Shown: one piece after another, positions 1 to 10,383 of the stretch
How the letters are laid out: each line of letters starts with the position of its first letter
Numbering within the stretch: the first letter of the stretch is position 1
Assembly (NCBI RefSeq): GCF_000006405.1
Contig: NW_003214461.1
Span: forward strand, 4,071 to 50,548
Direction of reading: 5' to 3'
Source of the DNA: Perkinsus marinus ATCC 50983
Taxonomy: Eukaryota; Perkinsozoa; Perkinsida; Perkinsidae
Length of the DNA: 46,478 nucleotides
The notes under the pieces: generated by a model
What the model was told of the DNA's origin: nothing
Seen by the model: the letters and a program-made list of their open reading frames with translations, nothing else
The model's database searches: none
Program-made: the position numbers and the translations under genes

Positions 1-457
1 TATAGGGCCAGCTTCCGGTCCTGGAGTTCAGGCCAGTCTTTGGGCGGCCATTAGCACCAACGCGGCCGCTGGCAATTCGAGCACGACTATGTAACGAGAT
101 TCCCAAGACGCCGGTATATCTTTCAGTCGGCTGTCCTCCATCCCCAATAGCATTGGGACAATGCTGTACAACCGCCTGGCTTGAGGACTAGTGTTCGTTA
201 GATTCTTCCGACGGAGTGAACTCCTGAAATGAACTTACTCGATACCTTCCGGGCCAGACAGAGCGCTAACACCCCCAAGGCGCTCAACGACGCGTCGGGG
301 ACCATAGCTACTGCTCTCGATATGGGCAACATTCCAGTACTGACCCGGTCCTCCAGGCACATTCCGGTCATCATGTCTGGAGTGTGGTTGGCTGAGCGAA
401 GAGTCTTTGCCAAAGACTACTATAGTAGTAGTTCTACCCTGTTAAGACTATGTACCA

Positions 458-477
458 CCGCAGTCTGCGGTCCGCAG
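458..477. repeat. Short hairpin with third arm copy
   Basis: CCGCAG and CTGCGG face each other across a 1-nt spacer (458-463 and 465-470). A further CCGCAG follows at 472-477, so two alternative hairpins can form. Confidence 0.6.
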
Positions 478-854
478 AGGATGTAGACCCTGCTGAACCA
501 GCATCACTGAGCAATTTAATGGTGCTGGCCCAGTACTGCTGGGTCCCCGTCATTGATAGCGAAACCCTTCGCTCAATTGAGGATACCGAGGAGGCGCATT
601 AGCCTCGTTCCCTGCGAGTCGCAGGGTGCGACCGAAGCCTGCCCTCGGCAATGTGCTTTCTGACTGGCAGTGCAAGTGCCTAGCAGGCTGCGAGTAGCAG
701 CCGAAGTTAAATTCCCACGAGGCGCGGGTAGGGTTCGTGGCATACACTGGGGTGAGGCTCACATGAGATAACTGAGCCTTGGCGACTCGCGAGGTGCGAG
801 TGCTGGAACGCGGGGATGCCAGTCAAGGGCCGGGGCCTGGCAGTGGTGAGCCAT

Positions 855-877
855 GCGAGTCACGCTTTGTGATTCGC
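855..877. repeat. 9-bp stem, 5-nt loop inverted repeat
   Basis: Arms at 855-863 and 869-877 pair over 9 positions with one G-T wobble. The wobble suggests RNA-level pairing is possible, but this is a single case. Confidence 0.55.
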
Positions 878-1164
878 ACCATGCATACTATGGATTGCAT
901 AGCTTGGCAGTAGGTGGATGCCGTCACGTAACAACAATGTTAACAAAATCGTGTGACGGTAACACTCACCTTGTTTCCGCCACGGGGAACGCGAGATTCT
1001 CAGGGTAAAATTTGCAAGGGATGTCTCGATGCGCTGCGTTGAGCAGCTCCTTGTCACAAGAGCCCCTGGAATAATTGCGTGGACTAATTGCACATGCGCT
1101 GGAATAATTCATTAATAAAACCAAGAACCATTCAAGATTATAATTTATAGTCTGAGTTTCACAT

Positions 1165-1181
1165 CAGCTGTAGTACAGCTG
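1165..1181. repeat. 8-bp inverted repeat with 1-nt spacer
   Basis: CAGCTGTA and TACAGCTG are perfect reverse complements separated by one base. Confidence 0.7.
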
Positions 1182-1577
1182 CTGTACAATGCATGCCGTA
1201 CGTGATGATGATCGCGTCGTGATGCACGAGCCTGCATCTTACGCTGGTTATGTGATGCGGTCGGATCAAGCGACCGTGGCGCCGCTTAATAGGTTGCCAA
1301 TAGGTTTGAGACCGGTATCCGGAGCCGATCCTGGCAGTGATTGGGACAGTTGTTCCGTGGCGTTGAGCGAGACAGCTTTCCTTCGTTTAGCACGTATGCA
1401 CAGAGGATTTTGTCCCCTAGTGTCTCGCTAGGAACATTGCCATCATTATTCACTAACAACATATACAACTTGTATTTTCTCAAGTTTCTCTTAACTCATG
1501 TCCTTCAGGAATGTTCAGTCTGTGTTGCGTTCAACTCTGAATCTGTCATAATGTATTATATCGTAGTATGAATCTTG

Positions 1578-1628
1578 GCGTCTGAATCTTGAGTATTGGA
1601 TTGAATCTAACATACAAGATTCAGACGC
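1578..1628. repeat. 14-bp perfect inverted repeat, 23-nt loop
   Basis: GCGTCTGAATCTTG (1578-1591) and its exact reverse complement (1615-1628) flank a 23-nt AT-rich loop. This is the longest-loop member of the hairpin set in this block. Confidence 0.8.
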
Positions 1629-1863
1629 GGCCGACAGGGAATCACGATACCGCTCTTTGTGATACTATCAAGGTTCCCACGAGTGGAGCGTTGGGGAGCC
1701 TCTAAAATACAATATTAATGAGATACTACATGTCATACATGGACACACAGTGTATGTCTTTGTGGAAACTCCTCGCCGGAACTTGACCGCGAAGTGGTCA
1801 CGACTTGAAAACTCTTTAACGTAGCGTGAAGGGTGTTTACACAGGTAAGTCAAAACTGCATTC

Positions 1864-1914
1864 CCTAGTGAGGTCCTCACTAGGTAGTCACGCTACGCTG
1901 GTTTAGACTAAACC
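1864..1914. repeat. Two adjacent perfect hairpins
   Basis: CCTAGTGAG and CTCACTAGG pair across 3 nt (1864-1884). GGTTTAG and CTAAACC pair across 1 nt shortly after (1900-1914). Confidence 0.75.
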
Positions 1915-2076
1915 CTCCCGTTGAACAATGTGAGAAGTCCAACAGGTCTGATTCACAGAAAGTTAATGCCCACAAGGCATGTGGACACGGGTATTTTGCC
2001 ACTCTTTGTCACCTTGCCGTTTTCTTGAACGTTTTTCTCTCGCCGGAACACACTGCTGGAGATGGAGCTGGAGCTC

Positions 2077-2088
2077 GTGGTGCACCAC
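2077..2088. repeat. 12-bp perfect palindrome
   Basis: GTGGTGCACCAC reads the same on both strands. Confidence 0.6.
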
Positions 2089-2335
2089 AGTAGTGCTCGT
2101 GAATCGGTCATTGGGCACAGCCCTGCTGTGAAGGGATCCTACCAGGAGAGAATGAGATTGTCTGGTATGCCTATTCTGGCAGCATCCGAGCTAATTGAAT
2201 AACTCAGCAAAGGTCTCCTCAAGTGGGCAACACATCGGCATCAAATCTAACCAAGCCGGCGACGACGTTGAATTTCAAACTGACACACTTATTCGGAAGT
2301 ATGCGACTTCAGGCTGAGTCAATCTTAACTTACTC

Positions 2336-2443
2336 AGTCTCGAACCGAGACTCTCGGGAGTCTGACTGACGGCTCAAAGCTCAGTACTCATTTCGTTGAG
2401 CCTCAACGAAGCGCTGAATACCTCAACGGTTGAGGTATTCAGC
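2336..2443. repeat. Cluster of four stacked hairpins
   Basis: In 108 nt there are four perfect inverted repeats. They are 7 bp with a 3-nt loop (2336-2352), 6 bp with a 4-nt loop (2348-2363, overlapping and therefore competing with the first), 9 bp with a 1-nt spacer (2392-2410) and 15 bp with a 1-nt spacer (2413-2443). The last is a 31-nt near-palindrome with arm GCTGAATACCTCAAC. It is far beyond chance for a window this size. Confidence 0.85.
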
Positions 2444-3840
2444 ACTTTGACTGTCTGCTATAGATTCCCCTCCGGGACAGTTCCTGCTAGCATCATCGAA
2501 GAAGACCCTTCCTGAGGCATGGGAAATACCCTATGTGTATGCCACCTTCGTTGCAACTCTTCGCAGTCCATTGAATTTATAAATCAAAACTGTACAAGAT
2601 GGGGTGTACGAGCTGGAACTGTTTAAACCTCTAACCTGGAAGTAGCTCTGTAATGATCCGAAGCAAACTGTTAATCACTGCTCAGTACAAGCCAACTAAA
2701 TCACTTATCGTGTAGTCCTAGTGTTGCCGCCAGCTTGCGTACAATATGAATCTCATCTGTTGGTTTCTCACACTGTGATGAACTGCTGACCTTTCTGGGG
2801 CCATACGCGGATCCTCAGACAACAGATGAGTCAGAGTATTTACTTAGATGAAGAAATCAGAGGGTGGATATTAACCCTTGATTCACTGATTTTTTACTGT
2901 TACCCTACACGAAACTTGTCGAGTGTAGAGTGGTGCAAGCACTGGCCCGTGACGCGCTCGCCCGCGAAGCTAGTTACTCTGAGCTATACCTAGCCTGTGT
3001 ATTTTCGTTGCTGTTGTTGCTGCGGGTTCTAACTCTGACTGTGAGGCTTCTGACACTTTACCTCATCTAACAGTTGCTGGTGAGCGTACTGGCTCATTTT
3101 GCCCACCCTCTGCCACCCGGTAGTTTCTGACTGTCTGCATCTTGACGTGCAGTCCTCAACTGGGTGAGGATGGCCGTCCGATGGCTGCAGATGAAGTCGG
3201 CAGGGCGGGACGAGTTGAGTTAGCGAGTTTTCGGGTGGGAAGGTGCGATCGGGCCTGTGTCTGCATCTGAACCGAGAAATCAGGAGCATCGCGATTATAT
3301 ATGAATCTCCGACCTGATTCGAGAATCGAAAGTAGATTTTTTTTCCAGACTAATACACTTAGTGGATCTGCCTTGCTCACGAGGCTGATTTCTGGAGTGA
3401 TTCCGTTAAATCTAAGTATCCTGCTTAGACCTTCTCATACTTTGTTGAGCCTCGGTTCCGTTACGGCGGAAAATGGGTCTTGGTCGTCGCATCGTGCAAG
3501 AGTCGTACTACAAGTGTTGTAGTCCCATTGGGACGTATTTGCAAAGAGTCGTACTTCACTTAACTGTTATTTACTTACTAGTGTTGCTAGTAGGCTAGTA
3601 ATACTGCCAAGCATAGTAGATTGAGCAGTCTTGGGCTAATGGAATAGCATTATGAATAATACGAATCGTATCATATGATCGTCTGAGTAAGAGTGCTACC
3701 GTATTATGATGCGGCGTACTGCACCTAGTCGAATCACGGTGAGTCCGACTCATATCTCGCTGAGTTGTATTTTGAAGTTCGATGGGCACTCCATATATCC
3801 TTTCATACGTGTTGCATGAACCATATCTACTTTAATCCGT

Positions 3841-4877
3841 CTTTCCCATCAACTCACTAGGAAGGGCCGGGAATCACAGAGGACTATCAGCCGAATATTG
3901 AAAGACTCAAAAATTCCAACACGAAAAAGACACACCCACCCACCTTCGTTCGCCCCCCCCTGACAACTCAGGATTATTGATACAGAATGAATGCTGATGT
4001 TATGCTGGCTCGTAAAAGCAGCAATAATAGTATTTACACGCTTCAACTTCGATGAGGGCTTTTCAGAGAAGGACATAGTATTGAATAGCCAACATGTTGA
4101 GATGAAGACGACACCAAAAGGATGCTATTGTTGTTGTTATTGTTGCTGCATTAATGCTGCACTATAATAATTCTTCATCATTCTAAACCACACATCGCAA
4201 GGTTCAACTTGCTTCCTGCATTGCTATCAATTCGCTTGTCAATTTTCCGCTTACGTCGTTCTACATAATCGTTAAAGCCGGGAATGTCTTTAATAGTATA
4301 TCTGAAAACAACTCTATTCACCACTCACGTTGATGATGGATACTTATTCAGTCGGTCGGGGTTGTTGCCCTGTAACCATAGATCCACTAATGCTGTGTTC
4401 GTGAACAACTCGGATGGGACAGTTGAAAGACGATTATACGACAAATCCATTTGCCTGAACCGGAGGAGGTGGAGGTGGAAAATTCCATAAATTTGCATTC
4501 AAAGTTTATATAGAAATCTCCAAATCACTTCGAAAATATCAACAATAACAATTCACATCGTCATCCATACAAGAAGTCCGAGGGGTTATGCATTTTTATG
4601 ATTGTCTTACACATCAACAATAATGTAAATATGTCAGACACGACTTATATACTCATTTCCATACATCATCATACTGTATCATAGTATCGTGTTCTTATGA
4701 TAATAGATGCGGAGAAGTCTTCTTCATAATCTAGCACTAACTCACATGAGTCGATCCAATTGCACGTCATCATCGCCACCATCACCGTCATCACTCTTGT
4801 CAGGCCATTGTAGCTCTACGAGTTTGTTATGTCTGAAATTAAGACCAATCTAATAACACCAACTGGGGTTCTTTGAA
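3841..4877. other. No supported gene
   Basis: AT-rich sequence with trinucleotide-like runs, for example around 4130-4145 and 4765-4800. Short open frames exist on both strands, but none shows a motif or a coherent splice pattern. It probably includes the 3' flank of the LRR gene. Confidence 0.5.
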
Positions 4878-5786
4878 TTACTCTGCTTTGAAAGTAACTA
4901 ACGTCTTGCTTGCTACCCGGAACAGGATCTTAGTCGGAATGGTCTGTAGTTGGTTCCCCGATACGTCGACATCAGTGAGCGCATTCAGCGTTTCTGATGA
5001 AAAAAGCGTAAAATTGGATTGCCGCAGTGAACTGACCGAAAACCTCCTCTCCGATGTGAGTGAGTTTATTGTTGGATAAATTAAGTTCCACAAGTGAGCC
5101 CGGAAATGCATATCCGCCAACCTTCTCAATTTTATTATCCTGCAATTGCAGTGACTGTAACTCTGAGGAGTAGAAGAAGAATCTTAGGTCCAACCTTGTA
5201 AGATACGAATGAGGTCCACATCTTACTTATAAGGAAAACCAGTGAAACTGGGACTTCTCGCAATTGGTTCGAGCTGAGATTTAACTTCAGCAAACTGGCG
5301 TGCCATGCAACCTCCTTAGGTACGGTCGTGAGACGATTGAACGCCAAGTCCAGCGTCCGTAGACCCTCCAGATCAGTTGCATCCTCAGGCAACGACCGTA
5401 AAGCACACTCACGCAGTGCCTGATTCAACACTGTTGGAAGATATATGCTTCCCTCAGCTCAGAAATTCATTCATCACATTATGGGAATTCACTAGCAAGT
5501 AGAATAGTACAAGGAGCAACGAAATTCTTCTTATACTCAGGATCTTTATTATCACAAACACGTGTGGTTGATGACTATATCCCAACACCGCTTTAACAAG
5601 GTCACACGCACTTACAAGAACCTTAGTCTGTGAGGCCTGCCGACATTTAGCTTCAACCATGGCTTCAACTTGTGCCGATTTCGAGGTCCGTCCTCCTTTC
5701 TGTGAAAGAGGATGTTCATTCCTTCCATGAGAAGCCTCGTCTACGCTATCCCGACGGAGGGCACCTGTGCTACAGGAACAACCCAT
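4878..5786 (-). CDS. LRRC57-like leucine-rich-repeat protein, N-terminally acylated
   Basis: Four exons read from ATG at 5786 to TAA at 4878. The start gives MGCSCSTG, a sequence suited to N-myristoylation at Gly2 and palmitoylation at Cys3/Cys5. A linker follows, then LRRs with LxxLxLxxNxL spacing, such as LRTLDLAFNRLTTVP and LVELNLSNNKLTHIG. The segment AKCRQASQTKVL leading into the first LRR aligns with the corresponding part of animal LRRC57 (MGNS start, then AQKTG). Introns fitted by eye: a roughly 205-nt one after TKVL, then 64 nt (GTAAGATG...CTCAG) and 43 nt (GTCAGTTC...CATCAG). After these the LRR frame continues cleanly. Expected role: membrane-attached protein-binding scaffold; no partner is known from sequence. 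Orthology to LRRC57 is likely but rests on memory of the family. Confidence 0.82.
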
Positions 5787-5941
5787 CGACAAAAAACCAG
5801 ACTAATCCAAGAGGAAAATCTTCGCTGTGCGTAATAGACAAAGAGCTCCAACACGACAGGTCGAGATATGAACACCTTTACAGTTGAACACATGTTAGTT
5901 TTCAAAAATGAGTGGACAATTCAGAAATACAATTCTTCCAT

Positions 5942-6315
5942 CTATCTGTTATAAGGATCAACGAAGAAGATGTTGCACCATATAAAGGGAACAACATTCG
6001 TAAGGTTACGGTATGGATCAACATAGTGCTCTGGTAAGCCCATTTTAAGCTTGTACCTAAGAGAATAGTCTCCGATATCTTTCCGTATGCAACACAGACT
6101 GACCTAAAACACGGAATGTTACCGCAGAACCCCATATTCCCAACAACGACAGTTGAACTGTTGAGTAGTTCGCGGTGGATAGGATCACTCTCGTTGGCAA
6201 GGGTGTGAACGAAGGAGCATACCAAACGGGAGAAATCTAGATAACCCGCCAAACCTGGGAGGAAAACGCAAAGGGATGGTAATGATTTCGGATGAAGGGC
6301 TCGTTTAATAATCAA
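5942..6315 (-). CDS. Unrecognised two-exon protein (5' end uncertain)
   Basis: Exon 1 includes LPGLAGYLDFSRLVCSFVHT and ends at CFR. A 43-nt intron (GTCTGTGT...CTCTTAG) leads to exon 2, which begins YKLKMGLPEHYVDPYRNLTN and stops at TAG (5942-5944). Frame continuity across consensus GT-AG borders, and the Tyr/Pro/Asn-rich but stop-free reading, argue that it is real. The open frame above 6315 has no clear ATG, so the start may lie in an unseen exon or follow a trans-spliced leader. I do not recognise the family. The last exon is rich in aromatic residues and could be partly membrane-associated. Confidence 0.5.
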
Positions 6316-6435
6316 GTGATTCGCAAAAATTCAACAAAGTCGATTAACTATCGAGTAAATATTCACCGTAATTCCGGGATTTTTCACTAAAATTTACTCT
6401 AAAATCTTTATCATATATTATTTCAACTTTTATTC

Positions 6436-6666
6436 TCAAAACCTACCCGTACTCAACCTACCAGCATCCTCATTTCCTCCAACATCCTTCTTCAACTGAG
6501 CCACCCTCCCTTTAGGGGCATGGAATTGAGTTGCAGCATAACGGATGGCATCAACGACAATCTCGTGCAATACGGGATCCTGAAGCCGTCCTTTATACCG
6601 AGACCACCACTTCTTTGAGCACGAACATGAGTCATTCGATTTGTGATACTTCACGTCGTCAAGCAT
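6436..6666 (-). CDS. Small unrecognised protein, Lys/Arg-rich
   Basis: An ATG at 6666 opens a 76-codon frame starting MLDDVKYHKSNDSCSCSKKW and running to TGA at 6436. The middle part (LHEIVVDAIRYAATQFHAP) looks like an amphipathic helix. The final residues may instead be intronic, because a GTAGG donor-like site follows EDAGR. It could be a free-standing small gene or a later exon of the gene at 6925-7536. I do not recognise it. Confidence 0.4.
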   Translation of the reverse strand: MLDDVKYHKSNDSCSCSKKWWSRYKGRLQDPVLHEIVVDAIRYAATQFHAPKGRVAQLKKDVGGNEDAGRLSTGRF

Positions 6667-6924
6667 TGCCACATTTTAGTTGATTTTCTGTCACCACAGT
6701 TAAATTGCAATAAAATTATAGAAATTCTCCCGTAATTCCTTGATTCCTACGATATGAATGCTACGACATGATGTATAACTCGACTGCTTTCTGATCATCA
6801 AGTAAGTGTTGGTGGGTGCATCACGATTTTTACCATATTATTCAGCATCTTTAGATCAACAATATTCTTCTATACAATTTGGTGATTCGAAAAATACGAG
6901 GAAATAGTAAAATTCAAAACACAC

Positions 6925-7536
6925 CTTTCCCAAAATCTGCCGAATAATGAGGCCATTTCCAATACGTTGTGTTGGATTTACTACCGAATCAATGAGTTTC
7001 TTAGCAGTTTTGCTGTGACTAGCTCCGACGATGAGATGCTCAGGGTCGTACACTTCCTGAATACCAGCCGTACCTGAGACAGAATAATTGAAGTCACAAA
7101 AGTTGCATAAAGATGACCTCCTTGGACGCGCTGTGAGGGAGCGAACTTCCTGGATGCGGCAGTACGCGGAGCTGCTAATAAGACAACAGTTTTGAGAGGT
7201 GAGAAAAGACCCTACGTTTAACAGGACGGAATGAGTTCCATTCCTCTGAGATTTCATGATAACGAGTGACAATCTGAGAGGATAATGAAGGTACGATGTC
7301 GAGGAAGTGTGGTATGAAATTACGCCAGCTCCTCTGTTCCGCTTGCTGGGAGATCTCCTGCTGTTGCCAGCGATACGGCGAGGACCGCTGAATGCATGTG
7401 CGCGAGGGGACCCACGGATAGGCATGTATAGGAGATAGAAAATCAACCTCGACAAGGAATCGAACTTCAGATAGAGCGTTTGAAAATGGGTGAATGACGA
7501 GTAGTACGCACACAAGCAGTAATCAGTGAATATCAC
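6925..7536 (-). CDS. Unrecognised gene fragment
   Basis: The best-supported part is near the low end, where IQEVYDPEHLIVGASHSK and KLIDSVVNPTQRIGNGLI read without stops up to a GTGTG donor at about 6924. Upstream, two frames are open over 300 nt, and a 24-nt GT-AG stretch (GTGACTTC...CTCAG) precedes the exon, so the exact joins are unclear. It lies immediately downstream of PDCD5 on the same strand, with its open frame reaching the PDCD5 stop. No family recognised. Confidence 0.4.
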
Positions 7537-8119
7537 TCCAAGTTGTCAAGGTTGATATCAGAATCGTCGTCGTCATCATCGTTGAAGGCCTTTCGGGCGA
7601 ACTGATGAAACTTACGTCGTCAGCCGTTGCGTCGTATCAATCAACACACCTTGATGTTGCCACCAGACCCATTCTGTTTCTCTACGTGCTCTAAGAGCTC
7701 CATCAAAGTGCCCTCAAACAAACATCAGTCTCAACAGCTCAGTGAGTGTTTCACCATGTTCATCCATCGACAGACCCAAGTTCAAGCCCCAGCACATACC
7801 AATTCGTTGCTGCAGCCTCCCCGACTGGGCGCTTTGTATAATAAGGTCCTCTACAGCACGCTGTTTTTCAGGCCTAACGAGGCCGATGCGGTTTACTCGG
7901 GCGATCAAATTATATGCAACCGGCCCGTTGTCAATTACATCGCTCTAAAGCCTCCGATTCCATCATGGATCGCCACTCGTGTGCGCTCCTCCATCGCCCT
8001 AAAGATGCGAAGCATGTCCGACTCGCAAGATACAAAACAGGTCCAATTGAGTACTCTTTCTGTTGTTGCATTTCCACCTGTTGTTGCTGCTGCGACTCCA
8101 TCCGAGCAGCACCCCGCAT
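7533..8119 (-). CDS. PDCD5: PDCD5 / TFAR19-type DNA-binding protein
   Basis: Read in pieces from ATG at 8119 to TGA at 7533-7535. The core LNRIGLVRPEKQRAVEDLII and QSAQSGRLQQ matches the three-helix PDCD5 fold (human ...[25 protein letters not shown]). A basic segment ending RRKFHQFARKAFNDDDDD gives the expected C-terminal RRK plus acidic tail. The N-terminus (MRGAARMESQQQQQ) is Gln-rich. A 43-nt intron (GTAATTGA...CCGAG) restores ERLNRIG. A 33-nt one nearer the start is likely but a multiple of three, so less certain. Archaeal and eukaryotic PDCD5 is a small helical protein linked to prefoldin/chaperonin, acetylation and cell-death functions. Length is close to the usual 120-130 residues. 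Confidence 0.85.
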
Positions 8120-8657
8120 AGCCGATGCTTCCTACTTAACGTCCATCGAGTGGTACCCAATACTAATGATGAATCCAAAGGCGACGAGACAGACACACCG
8201 TCTACAGACAGTCATTACTTAGGGCGTGCGCTTTTTACATCAGAATCGCGCACACCCAAGTGGCGAACGGTAAGTAAAAATTTTCCCTACAGACCAGTCT
8301 TCCTCTACCATTCGTGTTGTGGTTGTCGCTGCTTAAGAGAGGAAGAGGATACTGATCTCGCCGGTGACACTATACTCAAATTAAAATGGATTCGAACTTC
8401 ATAAATTATTTTCCTATAACCCTCTAGGCTTTTTAGTAAGTCCTCAAATGATGATTTTCGATCCGGAAATTTTGTCGCTCGCATAAAGTAGTGTTGATAC
8501 TCGTACAAGCCGCAGACTTGGAGCCCTTTCTATATTCACTAAAGTCATTATATTTATGCTACTCTTACTTGGAGCACAGAGGTTATCAGGAGTCTACCCC
8601 CGGAGACCCTAGTATTGTTGAGAGTGCACAGCAGTTGATGTGATATGGAATACTCAA
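8120..8657. other. No supported gene
   Basis: Lies between the PDCD5 start and the next minus-strand gene. A minus-strand stretch near 8430-8500 (RATKFPDRKSSFEDLLKS) is open but has no confirmed splice partners. Confidence 0.4.
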
Positions 8658-9479
8658 TCACATCAGCACACTCTCCTCATCTTCGATTCTTACTACGTTT
8701 AAAATTCTGATCATCGACAGCCTCTCGTATCGGCTCGTCAGTGATGATGAGAACGTCCCAAAGCTCGCTGTGTTGTTCATATGATAGGACGTTAATGCTA
8801 CCAACACGTTATCAATTGACTGCACACCTTCGTGGAAGACGAGGGGAGCAGTAGTCGGTTGGAGAGGCGGAATTCGAGTTGAGCGAATTTCATCATAAAT
8901 CTCCACCAAGATGTGTTCAGGTGGAGAATATTGGTGCCATGAGAATAGGACCTACTGGAAGGTAGTAGAGGGGGAAGCGCAGTGTGGGTATACTACGACA
9001 CATGTTGATGATGGATATGAGAACTCGGAGAAACTCTGGGAAATTCTCGTAGGTTCTTGTACACTGAGTAGTGTGTAACCTTTTATGAGGAAATCTAACA
9101 TACATGCCAACACCGTGTGAGGGGAGAGTGATAAAATGGGTGTTATTGGTAGTAGCATTAACGAGTCGTAGCCTTTGGCCGTTATTCGTCCATGCCTGTC
9201 TTCATTACATATGGCTAGTTTCAACACGTAGTGATGGAGCTGAGCTTGGTTAACCTGAATATGAAACTTGTACTCGCAAGCACTTTATGAATGTGATTTT
9301 CACTAACATGTTTCATCAATAACGAACTATTATTGTCATTTGGCCCAGCTATGAGTATTCCCATTACCACACGCCGCACATCATAATGATATGGGACCTC
9401 TGATGAGTTGTTCAAACAGAGGCCAGAGTGAAACCCGGCATCTCCAAATTTCAGAATGAATTCCACAATGTGTTGTTAA
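8658..9479 (-). CDS. Unrecognised multi-exon protein
   Basis: Three GT-AG introns join five-prime to three-prime into one long frame. They are 29 nt at 9255-9283 (joining ENHIHK to VNQAQLHHYVLKLAIC), about 50 nt (SPHT to CTRTYENFPEFLRVL) and about 53 nt (FPLYYLP to IYDEIRSTRIPPLQP). The frame ends at 8658. The repeated long helices with Leu/Ile periodicity could suggest a HEAT-type or exportin-like protein, but no diagnostic motif is visible and I do not assign a family. The 5' end is unresolved: an in-frame TAA lies just upstream of 9479 and the first internal ATG is about 9362. It is divergent from BUD31. Confidence 0.5.
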
Positions 9480-9719
9480 CTTTTTTCGATCTCTTGAGTA
9501 CCACTATAGACAAAAGAATGCGTCTAGAGCGTTCACACAGTCATCAAGTTACTTTCCGAAATCTTGAAACTGAAATTTCGTTGTAACTTTTCTGTGTGAG
9601 CTTACAGGTTGAGGCAGAAATGTGCATTTAGATTACCCATGTTGTGGTAAGTATAATATTTGTAATTGCTATACCGAACACACATTTAACTGTTAAATAG
9701 TTGAATCTGATATTCCTAA
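9480..9719. promoter_or_regulatory. Short divergent intergenic region, probable bidirectional promoter
   Basis: About 240 nt separates the head-to-head unrecognised minus-strand gene and BUD31. The sequence is AT-rich with no TATA-like box I would defend. A shared promoter is inferred from geometry only. Confidence 0.35.
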
Positions 9720-10383
9720 ATGCCCAAAGTTCGTACTCTTCGTTCGAAGAAGGCCCCAGGTTAGTGTGCATGCGTGCAGACTGTCAGAATAAAAGTCATA
9801 TTTTTCTCAGAGGGATGGGAGGAGATAGAGTCGACGTTAATGGAGATCGACAGGAAAATGAGAGATGCTGAAAATGAACCACACGAAGATAAGAGGAAAA
9901 CTGAGCTCCTATGGCCAATACATAAACTCAATCATCAACGATCAAGGTAGATCGTTATGGTATTCTTCTGGGCATCATTTGAATCTTACCTCATGGAAGA
10001 TACGTGTTTGATATGTATTATAAAAAGAAGGCCATCTCCAAGGAGTTGTTTAGATATTGTCTTGATGTGAGCCAACTGCTTCGCTCCGCCTTTTTTGTTT
10101 ATTTTTCTTGTCTTTTCCCTTTAGGAAGGTTGGGCCGATAAACAGTTAGTGTATAAGTGGCGCAAGCCGGGGTATGATCAGCTTTGCTGTATGCTCTGTT
10201 GCCAAGCGACAAATCATAATCAGGTTAGTATCTTTTACGCACGCTGAAGATTCCTCATTGTTATATGTGCTTCCTTAGGGGACGACGTGCATTTGCAGGG
10301 TACCACGAAGTCAACTTGGTGAGGGTAAAGTTGTACAATGTGCCCATTGTGGATGCCGAGGATGCGCTTCTGGAGATCAATGA
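9720..10383 (+). CDS. BUD31: BUD31/G10 spliceosomal protein
   Basis: Five exons from ATG at 9720 (exon 1 is 9720-9759) to TGA at 10381-10383. The joined protein starts [20 protein letters not shown] and includes [35 protein letters not shown] and the Cys cluster CCMLCCQ...[15 protein letters not shown]...CAHCGCRGC. This is the complete zinc-binding signature of BUD31 (about 144 residues in animals; about 150 here). Introns begin GTTAGTG, GTAGATC, GTGAGCC and GTTAGTA and end in AG, and each preserves phase. BUD31 belongs to the Bact/C spliceosome near the Prp19-related complex. A gene this intron-rich encoding a core splicing protein fits the heavy splicing load of this genome. Identification is very secure. 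Confidence 0.96.

Larger units (their letters stand above)
1..3840. other. Gene-free block dense in short-loop inverted repeats
   Basis: I find no convincing exon here on either strand: the open frames are short, lack recognisable protein motifs and overlap in all frames. Perfect inverted repeats with 5-15 bp arms and 1-5 nt loops follow one another closely, and their arm sequences differ, so this is not one tandem unit. The clearest are listed as separate entries. Smaller ones lie at about 755-779 (arms AGGCTCA/TGAGCCT), 715-740, 1258-1276, 3508-3522, 3576-3592 and 3659-3671. The block could be a structured non-coding RNA region, a decayed foldback element or a mutational hot spot. I cannot tell which. 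Confidence 0.6.

Noticed and set aside
1-3840. Possible retroelement remnant
   Set aside because: No reverse transcriptase, integrase, protease or terminal-repeat signals seen; only dispersed hairpins.
7627-8121. 164-codon plus-strand open frame
   Set aside because: It lies exactly antisense to the PDCD5 exons and has no motif of its own.
8262-8300. GTAAGTAAAAATTTTCCCTACAG as a 23-nt plus-strand intron
   Set aside because: Good borders, but there is no coding sequence on the plus strand around it, so nothing supports splicing.
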